From NCBI GenBank assembly GCA_031392945.1, contig JANMVT010000035.1, positions 1-34,545 of the forward strand: a stretch of 34,545 nucleotides of DNA, written 5' to 3'. Position 1 is the stretch's first letter. Every line of letters begins with the position of its first letter. This document shows, one piece after another, positions 16,339 through 24,626 of this stretch. The notes beneath the pieces were generated by a model, which had not been told where the DNA came from, did not search any database, and was given only the letters and a program-made list of their open reading frames with translations. A program made the translations under genes and the position numbers. The DNA is from JANYCG01 sp031392945 (GTDB lineage Bacteria > Pseudomonadota > Gammaproteobacteria > Burkholderiales > Burkholderiaceae_C).

Positions 16339-17055
16339 TTACGCTCCGCGTTTCATCGAGACCACATTGGCCGGCCCGCCCGACGCCACCCGCGCGCCAG
16401 TGACAAAAAAAGCGTGCAGATCGTGGGCAAAGCTGTTGAGCCGGATCAGGATGGATTTGTTGCCGCGCACCAGGGCGTTGTAGCCCAGCACGGCGGGGAT
16501 GGCCACGGCCAGGCCAAGCGCCGTCATGATCAGGGCCTCGCCAATCGGCCCGGCAACCTTGTCGATGGTGGATTGGCCCGACAGGCCGATGCTCAAGAGC
16601 GCGTGGTAAATGCCCCAGACCGTGCCAAACAGGCCCACAAACGGCGCTGTGGAGCCGACCGAGGCCAGGATGGCCAGGCCGCCCTGCAAACGCGCCGTGA
16701 ACTCGTCAATGCAGTTGCGCAGGCAGCCGGTAACCCAGTCGCTTACGTCCAGCGTGTCGAGTAGCTGTGCCTTGGTGTTGCTGTGGTGGGCGGTGGCTTC
16801 GCGGCCTTCCAGGGCCAGTTGGCGAAACGGGTTTTGCGGGTCGTCGCCGAGCTTGACCAGGGCCGTGGCAAAGTCTGCGCTGTGCCAGAAATCTTTGGCG
16901 CTGCGGGCCAGTCGCTTGTATTTCACAAAATCCAGCGCCTTGATGATGATCACCATCCACGAGGCCAGGGACATGGCCAGCAGCAGGATGGCCACGCTGC
17001 GCGTGACAATGTCGCCCTGGCTCCAGAGGTTGGCGATGCCGAAATGTGATTCCAT
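16339..17055 (-). CDS. exbB: Biopolymer transport protein ExbB
   Basis: An inner-membrane proton-channel component of the TonB-ExbB-ExbD motor (MotA/TolQ/ExbB family). The 238-residue protein has an N-terminal membrane segment (SVAILLLAMSLASWMVIIIKAL), a cytoplasmic region, and the conserved C-terminal pair of helices with GLFGTVWGIYHAL and GPIGEALIMTALGLAVAIPAVLGYNALV. The frame stays open to 17154, but the start is MESHFGIANLW at 17055, preceded by GGAG at seven bases. It is 17 bases downstream of tonB and four bases upstream of exbD, within the iron operon. Confidence 0.95.
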   Translation of the reverse strand: MESHFGIANLWSQGDIVTRSVAILLLAMSLASWMVIIIKALDFVKYKRLARSAKDFWHSADFATALVKLGDDPQNPFRQLALEGREATAHHSNTKAQLLDTLDVSDWVTGCLRNCIDEFTARLQGGLAILASVGSTAPFVGLFGTVWGIYHALLSIGLSGQSTIDKVAGPIGEALIMTALGLAVAIPAVLGYNALVRGNKSILIRLNSFAHDLHAFFVTGARVASGGPANVVSMKRGA

Positions 17056-17072
17056 GAATAACTCCAGACAAA

Positions 17073-17774
17073 TTAATCTAATACAAAAGTGATAGGCACC
17101 ACAAACCACATGGCTTCTGCCACGCCGCCGCGTTTGCCTGGCACGTAGCGCCACTGCAACACCGTGCTCAGGGCGGACTGGTCCAGCCGCTCAAAACCGC
17201 TGGACTGCCGTATTTCGGCTTTCTGGGCGCGGCCGTCTTCGCCAATCAACACGCGCACTTGCACCTTGCCCTGCTCGTTGAGGCGTTTGCTCATGGCCGG
17301 GTAAGCGGGTTTGGGGTTTTGCAGGTAGTCGGCGTCGCTGGATGGCAACTCGACCTTGGGCGGCGCTGGCGGGGTTGGTGGCGCGGCCGGTGCTGCGGCC
17401 ACGGGCGCGGCAATCGGCGGCGCGGGCGGCTGCGGGGTGACAACACCCATGGGCGCATTGGGCGCGGGAGTCGGGTCGGCAATCGCGACTGGCTGGGGCG
17501 GCGGTGGCAAAATCGGAGTCTGCGTCTTGACGAGGGGCTGTTTGACGGGCACGGGCGGCGTCGGAGGCGGGGGCACGATTTTGGGTTGGGGCGGCTCAAT
17601 GAACTCGCTCAAAATCTCGGCTGGCACGATGATTTCAGCCACGCGGTGGATCAGTCCGGTTTGCAGTGCCCAGATCGCCAAAATGTGGAACACGACCACG
17701 CCAACGGCAATCAGCGCGTTGCGGCTGCTGCCCTGCAATGCCCGGGCCAGTGTGAAGGTGGAAGCGGTTGACAC
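17073..17774 (-). CDS. tonB: TonB energy-transducing protein
   Basis: TonB spans the periplasm to couple ExbBD to outer-membrane receptors. The order is a short cytoplasmic start, one membrane anchor (NALIAVGVVVFHILAIWALQ), a long Pro-rich spacer with PPPP, VKQP and PAPP runs, and a C-terminal domain with YPAMSKRLNEQGKVQVRVLIGEDG and LQWRYVPGKRGG. The start is uncertain: GTG 17774 (MSTASTFTLARALQG) gives 233 residues, while the frame is open to an ATG at 17861 that would overlap the upstream gene. I favour 17774 because family members begin shortly before the LARALQGS region, but no good Shine-Dalgarno precedes it. Confidence 0.85.
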   Translation of the reverse strand: MSTASTFTLARALQGSSRNALIAVGVVVFHILAIWALQTGLIHRVAEIIVPAEILSEFIEPPQPKIVPPPPTPPVPVKQPLVKTQTPILPPPPQPVAIADPTPAPNAPMGVVTPQPPAPPIAAPVAAAPAAPPTPPAPPKVELPSSDADYLQNPKPAYPAMSKRLNEQGKVQVRVLIGEDGRAQKAEIRQSSGFERLDQSALSTVLQWRYVPGKRGGVAEAMWFVVPITFVLD

Positions 17775-17845
17775 AGTGGTTTCGATGATAAAGGCTGCAA
17801 GAAGGATTGAGGAAAGGAGTGAGTTTAGGTTTGGCTTTGGGCGCG

Positions 17846-18547
17846 TCAGACCTCGGCCCACATGCGCAACAGATTGTGATAACAGCCGGTGAGTTTCACC
17901 ACTTCGGGGCTGTCGCCGTTCGCGCCTGCCGCCTGCGATTTTTGCCGTAGTGCCAATATCGCCATATCCATGTCAAACAGCAGGCGGCGCTGGGCATCAT
18001 GGCGCACCATGCTTTCAACCCAGAAGAACGACGCCAGCCGTTCGCCGCGCGTCACCGGCTCAACCCGGTGCACCGAGGTGCCGGGGTACATCACCAGGTC
18101 GCCCGCAGCGAACTTGATGCGCTGTTCGCCATAAGTATCCTGCACCACCAGCTCGCCGCCATCGTAACTGGCGGGGTCAGAGAGGAACAGCGTACATGAG
18201 ATGTCGGTGCGCACATGGCGTGCCGTGGCGGCATGGGTGCGCACGGCGTTGTCGATGTGGTCGCCAAAGGCATTGGCCTGATCCGTGTACCGGTTGAACA
18301 GCGGCGGGTAGACCGATTTGGGCAGGGCGCCGGTGACGAACATCGGGTTGCGTGCCAGCGCAACCGACACCAGTTGCCTGGCTTGTTGCGCCCCGGCCGA
18401 ATCCTCTGGCAGTTGCAGGTTGTTCTTTACTGCGCCGCTCTGGCTGCCAGCGGTAACGCGGCCATCGGTCCAGTGGCTGGGCAAAACCAGCTGGCGAACA
18501 TGGGCCAGTTCATCCGGGGTGAGGACGTTTTGAATGCGCAGCAGCAT
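17846..18547 (-). CDS. piuC: Fe(II)/2-oxoglutarate PKHD-type hydroxylase, PiuC/YbiX
   Basis: A 233-residue member of the PKHD-type 2-oxoglutarate dioxygenase family that accompanies siderophore receptors (fiu-ybiX in E. coli, piuA-piuC in Pseudomonas). The hydroxylated substrate is not established. The metal-binding H-x-D is in FGDHIDNAV, the distal His is in GTSVHRVEPVTRGER and the 2-oxoglutarate-binding Arg follows. The N-terminus is MLLRIQNVLTPDELAHVRQL. ATG 18547 is chosen because the upstream extension overlaps the receptor gene and is not conserved-looking. It begins 17 bases after the receptor stop and precedes tonB, so it is co-transcribed in the iron operon. Confidence 0.93.
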   Translation of the reverse strand: MLLRIQNVLTPDELAHVRQLVLPSHWTDGRVTAGSQSGAVKNNLQLPEDSAGAQQARQLVSVALARNPMFVTGALPKSVYPPLFNRYTDQANAFGDHIDNAVRTHAATARHVRTDISCTLFLSDPASYDGGELVVQDTYGEQRIKFAAGDLVMYPGTSVHRVEPVTRGERLASFFWVESMVRHDAQRRLLFDMDMAILALRQKSQAAGANGDSPEVVKLTGCYHNLLRMWAEV

Positions 18548-18564
18548 GGTTTGAAACCCTGATG

Positions 18565-20805
18565 TCAGAATTTGCTGGTCAACGTGGCGCGAACGCTGCG
18601 CCCTGCGCCCAGCGTGGGCCAAGCCTGATAGAGCGAACTGTAGTAGACCGTGTCGGCGATATTGTCGATATTGAACTTGACGGTGTTGTTCTGGTTGATC
18701 TGGTATTCCACCAAGGCGTCGAATTTGACGTAGCCCGCCGCGCGAAAAGCCAGATTCACCGGGTTGGCGGACGCGGGCCCCTGCTCACTTGTGGCGGTGA
18801 AGCCGCCACCGATGCGCCATTTGCTGTCAAGCTTGTAAGTCGTCCACAGATTGGCCTGGCGCGCTGGTGTCAGGCCCGGGTTCTGGCCAACCGTGGCTTG
18901 CGCCGCCGCCGATGAACCGGCCTGGTCGATCACGCCGTCCATGAACACGATGCCCGCGAAGATGTCCCATTGCGGCGTGATGCGGCCGGCAACCTCAAAT
19001 TCAAGCGAATTTGTGTGGCGCTGGCCAGACAGCAAAAATTCGCCCGTGGCCTGGTTCACGTCGGTGTTGCGCTCGTTGTATTTGTCGGTGCGGGCCAGGG
19101 CCGTGCGCAGCGAGAGGTCGCCGCCATGCAGCTCCCATTTGGCGCCGATTTCGAAATTGGCGCTGCTCTCAGGCGGCGTGTTGGCGCTGTTGGCGTCAAA
19201 CTGGTACAGGTCGCCCGACGTGTTGAACGAGGTGCCGTAAGACACGTAATAACTGGCCTGGTCGCCGGGCTGGTACATCAGGCCGATGCGTTTGCTCCAG
19301 ACGGCGTCGCTGCGCGACAAGGCGGTGTTGTTCGGCGCCGCGTTGCCGGAGCGGTCATAGTTGCCTGCGAAATTGTCCCAGCGCAGGCCGCCGACCAGCT
19401 TCCACTCGGGTGTGAGGCTGATGCTGTCTTGCACATAGACGCCCAATGCGTTGGAACTGAATTCCGTCAGGCGGCGTTTGACACGGGTGTCAACCAGGGA
19501 GCTGTTGTCGGCCAGCGCCACGGTGGTGTTGGGCCGCACTGGCACGTTGGCGTAGTCGTAACGCACGGAATTCTCCCGCGCGTAATCTGCGCCGACCAGC
19601 AGCTCGTTTTTCAGGCCGAACCAGCTGGTTTTGGTCAGATAGTCGCTTTGCAGAAAGCTATGGTGCTCATCGCCAGCGCGGGTCTGTGTGCCACGTGGAA
19701 CGATGGTATTCAGCCCGAAATTGGCCTGCGTGACATTGGCGGCCAGGGCGTTGATTTGCGTGGCCCAGAGGTCGCGGCTGTAGTAGCCATCACGCAACGT
19801 GGTTTTGAGCGAGCTGCCGTCCGCCCAGCGGTGGGTGTGGCTGGCGGTGGCGATGTCGGCGCTGTCGCGCTGGTAGTCTGAATTGGCGCCGTACCATTTG
19901 TCGGCGGGGAAGGGCGCGGGGGAACCCTGCAGCCAGCGCCCGCCCAAGTCGGGTTTGTCGTTGTAGTTCAAGTGGTAGAGGCTGAACAAAAACTCGTCTG
20001 CCGTGCCGATGCCCAGCCGGTAGTCGACCGCCAGGCCGCGTCGGCTGGTGGACGCCTTGTCGGCGCGGCCGTCCCAGTCCGTGGTCATGGCGCCAATGCG
20101 CAGGGCGGCGTCGTCGCCTGTCTTGATGTTGAAGTCGCCGGTCAGGCGCAGGTATTTGCCCGTGCCGACCGTGGCGTTGACCTCGCTTTGCGTCAGCAGG
20201 CCGGGCTGTTTGCTGACCTGGTTCACCACGCCGCCGGTCGAGCCCCGGCCAAACAACATGGAGGCTGAGCCGCGCAGAACCTCAATCCGGTCGTAGTTGA
20301 AGGTGTCGCGGTTGTATTGGGCGATGTCGCGGATGCCGTCGAGGTAGATGTCGCCCGCCACGCTGAACCCGCGCAGGCGGATGTTGTCGCCGATGCGCCC
20401 GCCTTCACCGGCTTCAAAGGTGATGCCGGGCACGTTGCGCAGCGCGTCCTTCATGCTGTCGCTGCCCTGGTCGTGGATCAGCTTTTCGTTGACGACAGTG
20501 AGCGACTGCGGCACATCTTTGGCGGCCAAAGGCGCTTTGCCCACGCTGGTGACGCCGCTTTGGTAGGTCTGGCTTGACCGGTCGCGCGTCGCCTCGACGG
20601 TGACGTTTTTGAGCGATTTTTCGGCTTCTGGCGCGGATTGCGCCATTGCTGCCATCGAGCTTGCCAGCAACATCGCGCCCAGCGGCAGCAGGGCACTAGA
20701 GGCCCCCACAGGCCCGCCTGCCGGAGGCGTTTGGCGCGCCGCTGATCCCGCCGCTGGGCCCGTCGCTCGCCGCGTTGTGGACTTGGACCGATGGTTTCTG
20801 GACAT
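18565..20805 (-). CDS. TonB-dependent siderophore receptor, Fiu-like
   Basis: A 746-residue outer-membrane receptor for ferric siderophores, probably catecholates judging by the PiuC/YbiX partner. A long basic n-region (MSRNHRSKSTTRRATG) and the hydrophobic stretch LLPLGAMLLASSMAAMAQS form the signal peptide. A TonB box-like LKNVTVEA follows, then a plug domain with VPQSLTVVNEKLI, NVPGITFEAGEGG, DNIRLRGFS and the RIEVLRGSASMLFGRGSTGGVVN motif. The rest is a beta-barrel ending in aromatic Phe (TLTSKF). The Fur box at 20851-20867 lies 45 bases upstream of the start. The frame is open upstream to 20877, but that extension would run through the Fur box. Confidence 0.93.
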   Translation of the reverse strand: MSRNHRSKSTTRRATGPAAGSAARQTPPAGGPVGASSALLPLGAMLLASSMAAMAQSAPEAEKSLKNVTVEATRDRSSQTYQSGVTSVGKAPLAAKDVPQSLTVVNEKLIHDQGSDSMKDALRNVPGITFEAGEGGRIGDNIRLRGFSVAGDIYLDGIRDIAQYNRDTFNYDRIEVLRGSASMLFGRGSTGGVVNQVSKQPGLLTQSEVNATVGTGKYLRLTGDFNIKTGDDAALRIGAMTTDWDGRADKASTSRRGLAVDYRLGIGTADEFLFSLYHLNYNDKPDLGGRWLQGSPAPFPADKWYGANSDYQRDSADIATASHTHRWADGSSLKTTLRDGYYSRDLWATQINALAANVTQANFGLNTIVPRGTQTRAGDEHHSFLQSDYLTKTSWFGLKNELLVGADYARENSVRYDYANVPVRPNTTVALADNSSLVDTRVKRRLTEFSSNALGVYVQDSISLTPEWKLVGGLRWDNFAGNYDRSGNAAPNNTALSRSDAVWSKRIGLMYQPGDQASYYVSYGTSFNTSGDLYQFDANSANTPPESSANFEIGAKWELHGGDLSLRTALARTDKYNERNTDVNQATGEFLLSGQRHTNSLEFEVAGRITPQWDIFAGIVFMDGVIDQAGSSAAAQATVGQNPGLTPARQANLWTTYKLDSKWRIGGGFTATSEQGPASANPVNLAFRAAGYVKFDALVEYQINQNNTVKFNIDNIADTVYYSSLYQAWPTLGAGRSVRATLTSKF

Positions 20806-20850
20806 GGATGGATCGCCTGCTGGTAAAAAATGAAATTGCAGTGTATCACA

Positions 20851-20867
20851 ATACGAATCATTCGCAT
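20851..20867 (-). promoter_or_regulatory. Fur box upstream of the siderophore receptor operon
   Basis: The minus strand reads ATGCGAATGATTCGTAT, an inverted repeat (ATNCGAAT-N-ATTCGNAT) very close to Fur boxes with core GATAATGATTATC-like symmetry. It predicts iron-repressed transcription of the receptor-piuC-tonB-exbB-exbD operon. It also lies 97 bases before the divergent monooxygenase gene, which could be affected. Confidence 0.85.
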
Positions 20868-20893
20868 TACGAAACATAAATCCCGTCGATCTG

Positions 20894-20923
20894 GGTTCAT
20901 GTGGTGTGGGTTCGTGTGGTGTC
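20894..20923 (+). repeat. Two tandem 15-bp repeats before the monooxygenase fusion
   Basis: GGTTCATGTGGTGTG (20894-20908) and GGTTCGTGTGGTGTC (20909-20923) differ at two positions and are followed by a partial third GTGTGGT, which runs into TTGACA at 20930-20935. TTGACA resembles a -35 element, but the -10 region at about 20952-20957 is poor. It may be an activator or repressor site; this is inference. Confidence 0.6.
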
Positions 20924-20964
20924 GTGTGGTTGACATTAATTGGTTTAAGCCTAAGCTAATTGGC

Positions 20965-23343
20965 ATGGACATCCTTTGCATCGGCGCCGGCCCGGCAGGC
21001 CTTTATTTCTCGCTTTTGATGAAGCTGCAAAACCCGGCGCACAACATCACTGTGGTGGAGCGCAACAAGCGGTTTGACACCTTCGGCTGGGGCGTGGTGT
21101 TGTCAGACCAGACGCTGGACAACCTCAAGGCGGCCGACTCCGTGACGGGCAGCCTGATCGGCGACGCCCTCAACCACTGGGACGACATCGAGGTGTTTTT
21201 CAAGGGCCGCAGCGTGCGCTCCGGCGGCCACGGCTTTTGCGGCATCGGGCGCCAGCACCTGCTCAACATCCTGCAAGACCGCTGTGTTGAACTGGGCGTC
21301 GATCTGGTGTTCGAGACCGACGTTCAAGACGAGCAGCTTCTCGCCGCCCGGTACAAGGCCGACCTGGTGATCGCCAGCGACGGCCTGAACAGCCGCATCC
21401 GCATCCGTCATGCGTCAAGCTTTGAGCCGGACGTCGACCTGCGCCTGTGCCGCTTTGTCTGGCTCGGCACCCACAAAAAGTTTGATGCTTTCACCTTCGC
21501 CTTCGAGCAGACCGAACACGGCTGGTTCCAGGCCCACGCCTACCAGTTTGACGCCGACACCTCCACCTTCATCGTCGAGACGCCCGAGGCCGTCTGGCAG
21601 GCCCACGGCCTGGACGCCATGAGCCAGGCCGAAGGCATCGCCTTCTGTGAAAAACTGTTCGCAAAATACCTCGACAGCCACGCCCTGATCAGCAACGCCC
21701 TGCATCTGCGCGGCTCGGCCAACTGGATCCGGTTTCCGCGCGTGGTGTGCAAGACCTGGGTGCACCAGGACACGGTCAACGGCAGGCCGGTGCCGGTCGT
21801 GCTGATGGGCGACGCCGCCCACACGGCGCATTTCTCGATTGGCAGCGGCACCAAGCTGGCGCTGGAAGACGCCATCGACCTGGCGGACGAATTCGCGGCT
21901 TCAACCGATCAGTTGGTGGCTGACGCAGACATGGCTGCCGTCTTGCAGCGTTACCAGGCGCGGCGCAGCGTCGAGGTGCTCAAAATCCAGAACGCCGCGC
22001 GCAACAGCACCGAATGGTTCGAAAATGTGGCGCGTTACAGCGGCATGCAGATCGAGCAGTTCGCCTACTCCCTGCTCACGCGCTCGCAACGCATCAGCCA
22101 CGAGAACCTGCGCCTGCGCGACGCCGCCTGGCTGAACGGGTACGAGGCCTGGTTGGGCGGGTCGCCCCTGCCGCCCATGCTGCTGCCGCTCAAAGTGCGC
22201 GGGCTCACGCTGAAGAACCGCATTGTCGTGTCCCCGATGGCGATGTACAGCGCGGTTGATGGCGTGCCGCAGGACCTGCATCTGGTGCATCTGGGCGCGC
22301 GGGCCCTGGGTGGCGCGGCCCTGGTATTTGCCGAGATGACCAGCCCCAGCCCCGAAGGCCGCATCACACCCGGCTGCACCGGTTTGTGGAACGATGGGCA
22401 GGCCCTGGCCTTCGCCCGCATTGTTGACTTTGTGCACAAAAACAGCAGCGCCAAGATCGGCATGCAACTGGGCCACAGCGGGCCCAAGGGATCCACCCAG
22501 GTCGGCTGGCTGTCCCCCGACGAGCCGCTGCCGGAGGTGCAGGAGTTCGGCGATGTCCATGAGGGTGAAATCAGCAGCGGCGCCACCGCCAACTGGCCCC
22601 TCCTGGCCGCCAGCGCCCTGCGTTACGGGCCGCAAAACCAGTTGCCCCACGCCATGGGCCGGGACGACATGGCTGGCCTGACGCAGCAATTTGTCGCCGC
22701 CGCCCTGCGTACGTCAGACGCGGGTTTTGACTGGCTGGAATTGCATTGCGCCCACGGTTACCTGCTGTCGGGCTTCATCTCGCCGCTGACCAATTTGCGC
22801 AGTGACGAATATGGCGGCGACATCGGCGCGCGCTGCCGTTACCCGCTGGAAGTGTTCGCCGCCCTGCGCGCGGTGTGGCCGCAGGACAAACCCATGAGCG
22901 TGCGCATCTCCGCGCATGACTGGGCGCCGGGCGGCAACACCGTCGATGACGCGGTGCAGATCGCGCGCCTGTTCAAAGAGGCAGGTTGTGATGTGATCGA
23001 CGTCTCAAGTGGCCAGACCACACGCGCCGCCAGGCCGGTGTATGGCCGCATGTACCAGACGCCGTTCTCCGACCGCATCCGCAATGAAGTCGGCATCCAG
23101 ACCATGGCGGTGGGCGCGATCAGCGACGGCGACCAGGCCAACAGCATCATCGCCGCCGGCCGCGCCGACCTGTGCGCCATCGCCCGCGCGCACCTGGCCG
23201 ACCCGGCCTGGACGCTGCACGAAGCCGCCAGATTGCAGAGCCGCGCGGTGGACTGGCCCAAGCCCTATTGGGCCGGCCGGGACCAGATGTACCGCGAGCT
23301 TGAGAGGAAAAAACAGGCTTTAACCCTCTCTGGCATTGTATAG
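20965..23343 (+). CDS. FAD monooxygenase / Old Yellow Enzyme fusion (2-aminobenzoyl-CoA monooxygenase/reductase type)
   Basis: A 792-residue two-domain flavoenzyme. The N-terminal half (1 to about 395) is a PHBH-type FAD monooxygenase with GAGPAGLYFS near residue 7 and MGDAAHTAHFSIGSGTKLALEDA. The C-terminal half (from about 400) is an FMN-dependent Old Yellow Enzyme domain: PLKVRGLTLKNRIVVSPM, LELHCAHGYLLSGFISP and a C-terminal GRADLCAIAR. This fusion is known from Azoarcus evansii 2-aminobenzoyl-CoA monooxygenase/reductase, which hydroxylates and then reduces the ring. Databases also call it salicylyl-CoA 5-hydroxylase/oxidoreductase. The nearby CoA ligase and RidA-like gene favour an anthranilate route. 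MDILCIGAGPAG at 20965 is the start. The TAG stop lies inside an AT-rich repeat copy. Confidence 0.9.
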   Translation: MDILCIGAGPAGLYFSLLMKLQNPAHNITVVERNKRFDTFGWGVVLSDQTLDNLKAADSVTGSLIGDALNHWDDIEVFFKGRSVRSGGHGFCGIGRQHLLNILQDRCVELGVDLVFETDVQDEQLLAARYKADLVIASDGLNSRIRIRHASSFEPDVDLRLCRFVWLGTHKKFDAFTFAFEQTEHGWFQAHAYQFDADTSTFIVETPEAVWQAHGLDAMSQAEGIAFCEKLFAKYLDSHALISNALHLRGSANWIRFPRVVCKTWVHQDTVNGRPVPVVLMGDAAHTAHFSIGSGTKLALEDAIDLADEFAASTDQLVADADMAAVLQRYQARRSVEVLKIQNAARNSTEWFENVARYSGMQIEQFAYSLLTRSQRISHENLRLRDAAWLNGYEAWLGGSPLPPMLLPLKVRGLTLKNRIVVSPMAMYSAVDGVPQDLHLVHLGARALGGAALVFAEMTSPSPEGRITPGCTGLWNDGQALAFARIVDFVHKNSSAKIGMQLGHSGPKGSTQVGWLSPDEPLPEVQEFGDVHEGEISSGATANWPLLAASALRYGPQNQLPHAMGRDDMAGLTQQFVAAALRTSDAGFDWLELHCAHGYLLSGFISPLTNLRSDEYGGDIGARCRYPLEVFAALRAVWPQDKPMSVRISAHDWAPGGNTVDDAVQIARLFKEAGCDVIDVSSGQTTRAARPVYGRMYQTPFSDRIRNEVGIQTMAVGAISDGDQANSIIAAGRADLCAIARAHLADPAWTLHEAARLQSRAVDWPKPYWAGRDQMYRELERKKQALTLSGIV

Positions 23344-23364
23344 TTAGCTACTATATTAATAGCA
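23340..23364 (+). repeat. AT-rich palindromic repeat, copy 6 (spans fusion-gene stop)
   Basis: ATAGTTAGCTACTATATTAA then TAGCA. It contains the TAG stop of the monooxygenase fusion and ends four bases before the start of a broken regulator-like reading frame. GCTA-C-TA/TA-A-TAGC can fold into a weak hairpin followed by ATTTTTG, so it might act as a weak terminator. Confidence 0.75.
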
Positions 23365-23367
23365 TTT

Positions 23368-23610
23368 TTGAAAAGCAGGATTGTGGACAAAGAAGCGCGA
23401 CTGCATGGCACAACGGCGGCCGAACACCCACAGACCATGGCACTTGAGCATGAGAACTGGATCGTCAAAGCCTTTGACGGGCTGAACCACAAAGACATCA
23501 ATGCCCTGCACGGCCTGCTGGGGCGGGCCAAGCAGGGCCTGTCTGAAGCCAACCCTCAAGCTAGCCCTCAAGCCAAGCCTCAAGGCGATCTACAAAGCAC
23601 CAACCCATGA
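23368..23610 (+). pseudogene. Remnant resembling the C-terminus of a MarR-type regulator
   Basis: An 80-codon frame opening with TTG and no ribosome binding site. The segment DKEARLHGTTAAEH and LEHENWIVKAFDGLNHKD plus INALHGLLGRAKQGL resembles the C-terminal dimerisation helices of MarR-family repressors, which usually end in a motif like HxxW..AF.GL...L..LLGxLK. The winged-helix DNA-binding part is missing, and the upstream sequence is the monooxygenase fusion in the same strand. The tail has short ASPQAKPQ repeats. Its TGA overlaps the crotonase ATG (ATGA), as a complete upstream gene would. I read it as a 5'-deleted regulator whose break point coincides with repeat copy 6. Alternatively it is a small real gene. 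Confidence 0.45.
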
Positions 23611-24491
23611 AACACTACATCACACCCGGCAACCCCATGCGGGCGCAATTTGACGCCAAAGCCGCTTACCAGGCGCGGCATTTTTCCTGGACTTGGGCGG
23701 CCGTTGACGACAAGGCCGAAGGCGCCCGGCGCGGCGTCGGCACACTCACCCTGAACCGGCCCGAGCGCAAAAACCCGCTCACCTTCGAGTCTTACGCCGA
23801 GTTGCGCGACCTGTTCCAGGCGCTGAAGTTCGCGACCGATGTCGGCGCCGTCGTCGTCACTGGCGCGGGCGGCAACTTTTGCAGCGGCGGCGACGTGCGC
23901 GAGATCATCGGCCCCCTGCTCAAGATGAGCATGCCTGAAATGCTCGAATTCACCCGCATGACGGGCGAGCTGATCCGCAACATGCGCAACTGCCCGCAGC
24001 CCGTCATCGGCGCCATCGACGGCATCTGCGCTGGGGCCGGGGCCATGGTGGCGCTGGGCTGTGACCTGCGTTACGGCGGGCCGTCGGCGAAAACCGCGTT
24101 TCTGTTCACCCGCGTCGGCCTGGCCGGGGCCGACATGGGCGCCTGCGCCTTGTTGCCGCGTGTGATCGGCCAGGGCCGGGCCAGCGAGTTGTTGTTCACG
24201 GGGCGCGCCATGACAGCACAAGAAGGGCTGGCCTGGGGCTTCTTCAACGCATTGCATGAGCCGGCCGAACTGCTGGCCAAAGCCCAGGCCGTGGCCGCCG
24301 GCCTGGCCGCCGGGCCCAGCTTCGCCCACAGCATGACCAAGACCATGTTGAGCCACGAATGGTCGATGACGATCGACCAGGCCATCGAGGCCGAGGCCCA
24401 GGCGCAGGCCATCTGCATGCAGACCCAGGATTTCCGCCGGGCTTATGAGGCCTTTGTCGCCAGACAAAAGCCCGTGTTCGGTGGCGATTGA
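23607..24491 (+). CDS. Enoyl-CoA hydratase/isomerase (crotonase) family protein
   Basis: A 294-residue crotonase-fold enzyme, likely hydrating or opening the non-aromatic CoA thioester made by the monooxygenase/reductase upstream. The oxyanion-hole motifs are GAGGNFCSGGDVREI and GAIDGICAGAGAMVALGCDLRY, with FLFTRVGLAGADMGACALLPRVIG following. The usual catalytic Glu of crotonase at the GLxGxD position is not obvious (Ala-Asp), so the exact reaction is unclear. The first 30 residues extend beyond the core. The start ATG 23607 overlaps the stop of the regulator remnant. An AT-rich repeat copy lies 23 bases after the stop. Confidence 0.88.
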   Translation: MKHYITPGNPMRAQFDAKAAYQARHFSWTWAAVDDKAEGARRGVGTLTLNRPERKNPLTFESYAELRDLFQALKFATDVGAVVVTGAGGNFCSGGDVREIIGPLLKMSMPEMLEFTRMTGELIRNMRNCPQPVIGAIDGICAGAGAMVALGCDLRYGGPSAKTAFLFTRVGLAGADMGACALLPRVIGQGRASELLFTGRAMTAQEGLAWGFFNALHEPAELLAKAQAVAAGLAAGPSFAHSMTKTMLSHEWSMTIDQAIEAEAQAQAICMQTQDFRRAYEAFVARQKPVFGGD

Positions 24492-24514
24492 TGGCCTGAC
24501 AGAATGATAGCTGG

Positions 24515-24540
24515 ATACTATTAAAATGATATCTAACTAT
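24515..24540 (-). repeat. AT-rich palindromic repeat, copy 7 (after crotonase gene)
   Basis: On the minus strand: ATAGTTAGATATCATTTTAA then TAGTAT, matching the ATAGTTAG-N-TA arms of copies 4 and 6. It lies in the 135-base gap between the crotonase and CoA ligase genes, which holds no other recognisable feature except the ligase's Shine-Dalgarno. Confidence 0.65.
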
Positions 24541-24626
24541 TCAATATCCACGAGGAAAATTGGCACGATTTACTGGAAAATCCGGGGAAATCAGGGAAAG
24601 CGGCTGCCGGGCCGTTGGGAGCTGGG

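Noticed and set aside
17085..17105. An AT-rich stretch between tonB and exbB that partly resembles the repeat (CTAATACAAAAGTGATAGG)
   Set aside because: The arms match poorly and it overlaps the end of tonB with ordinary coding sense, so I did not count it as a copy.
17259..17771. A 170-codon plus-strand frame rich in Arg and Gly
   Set aside because: It is antisense to the Pro-rich spacer of tonB, which explains its composition.
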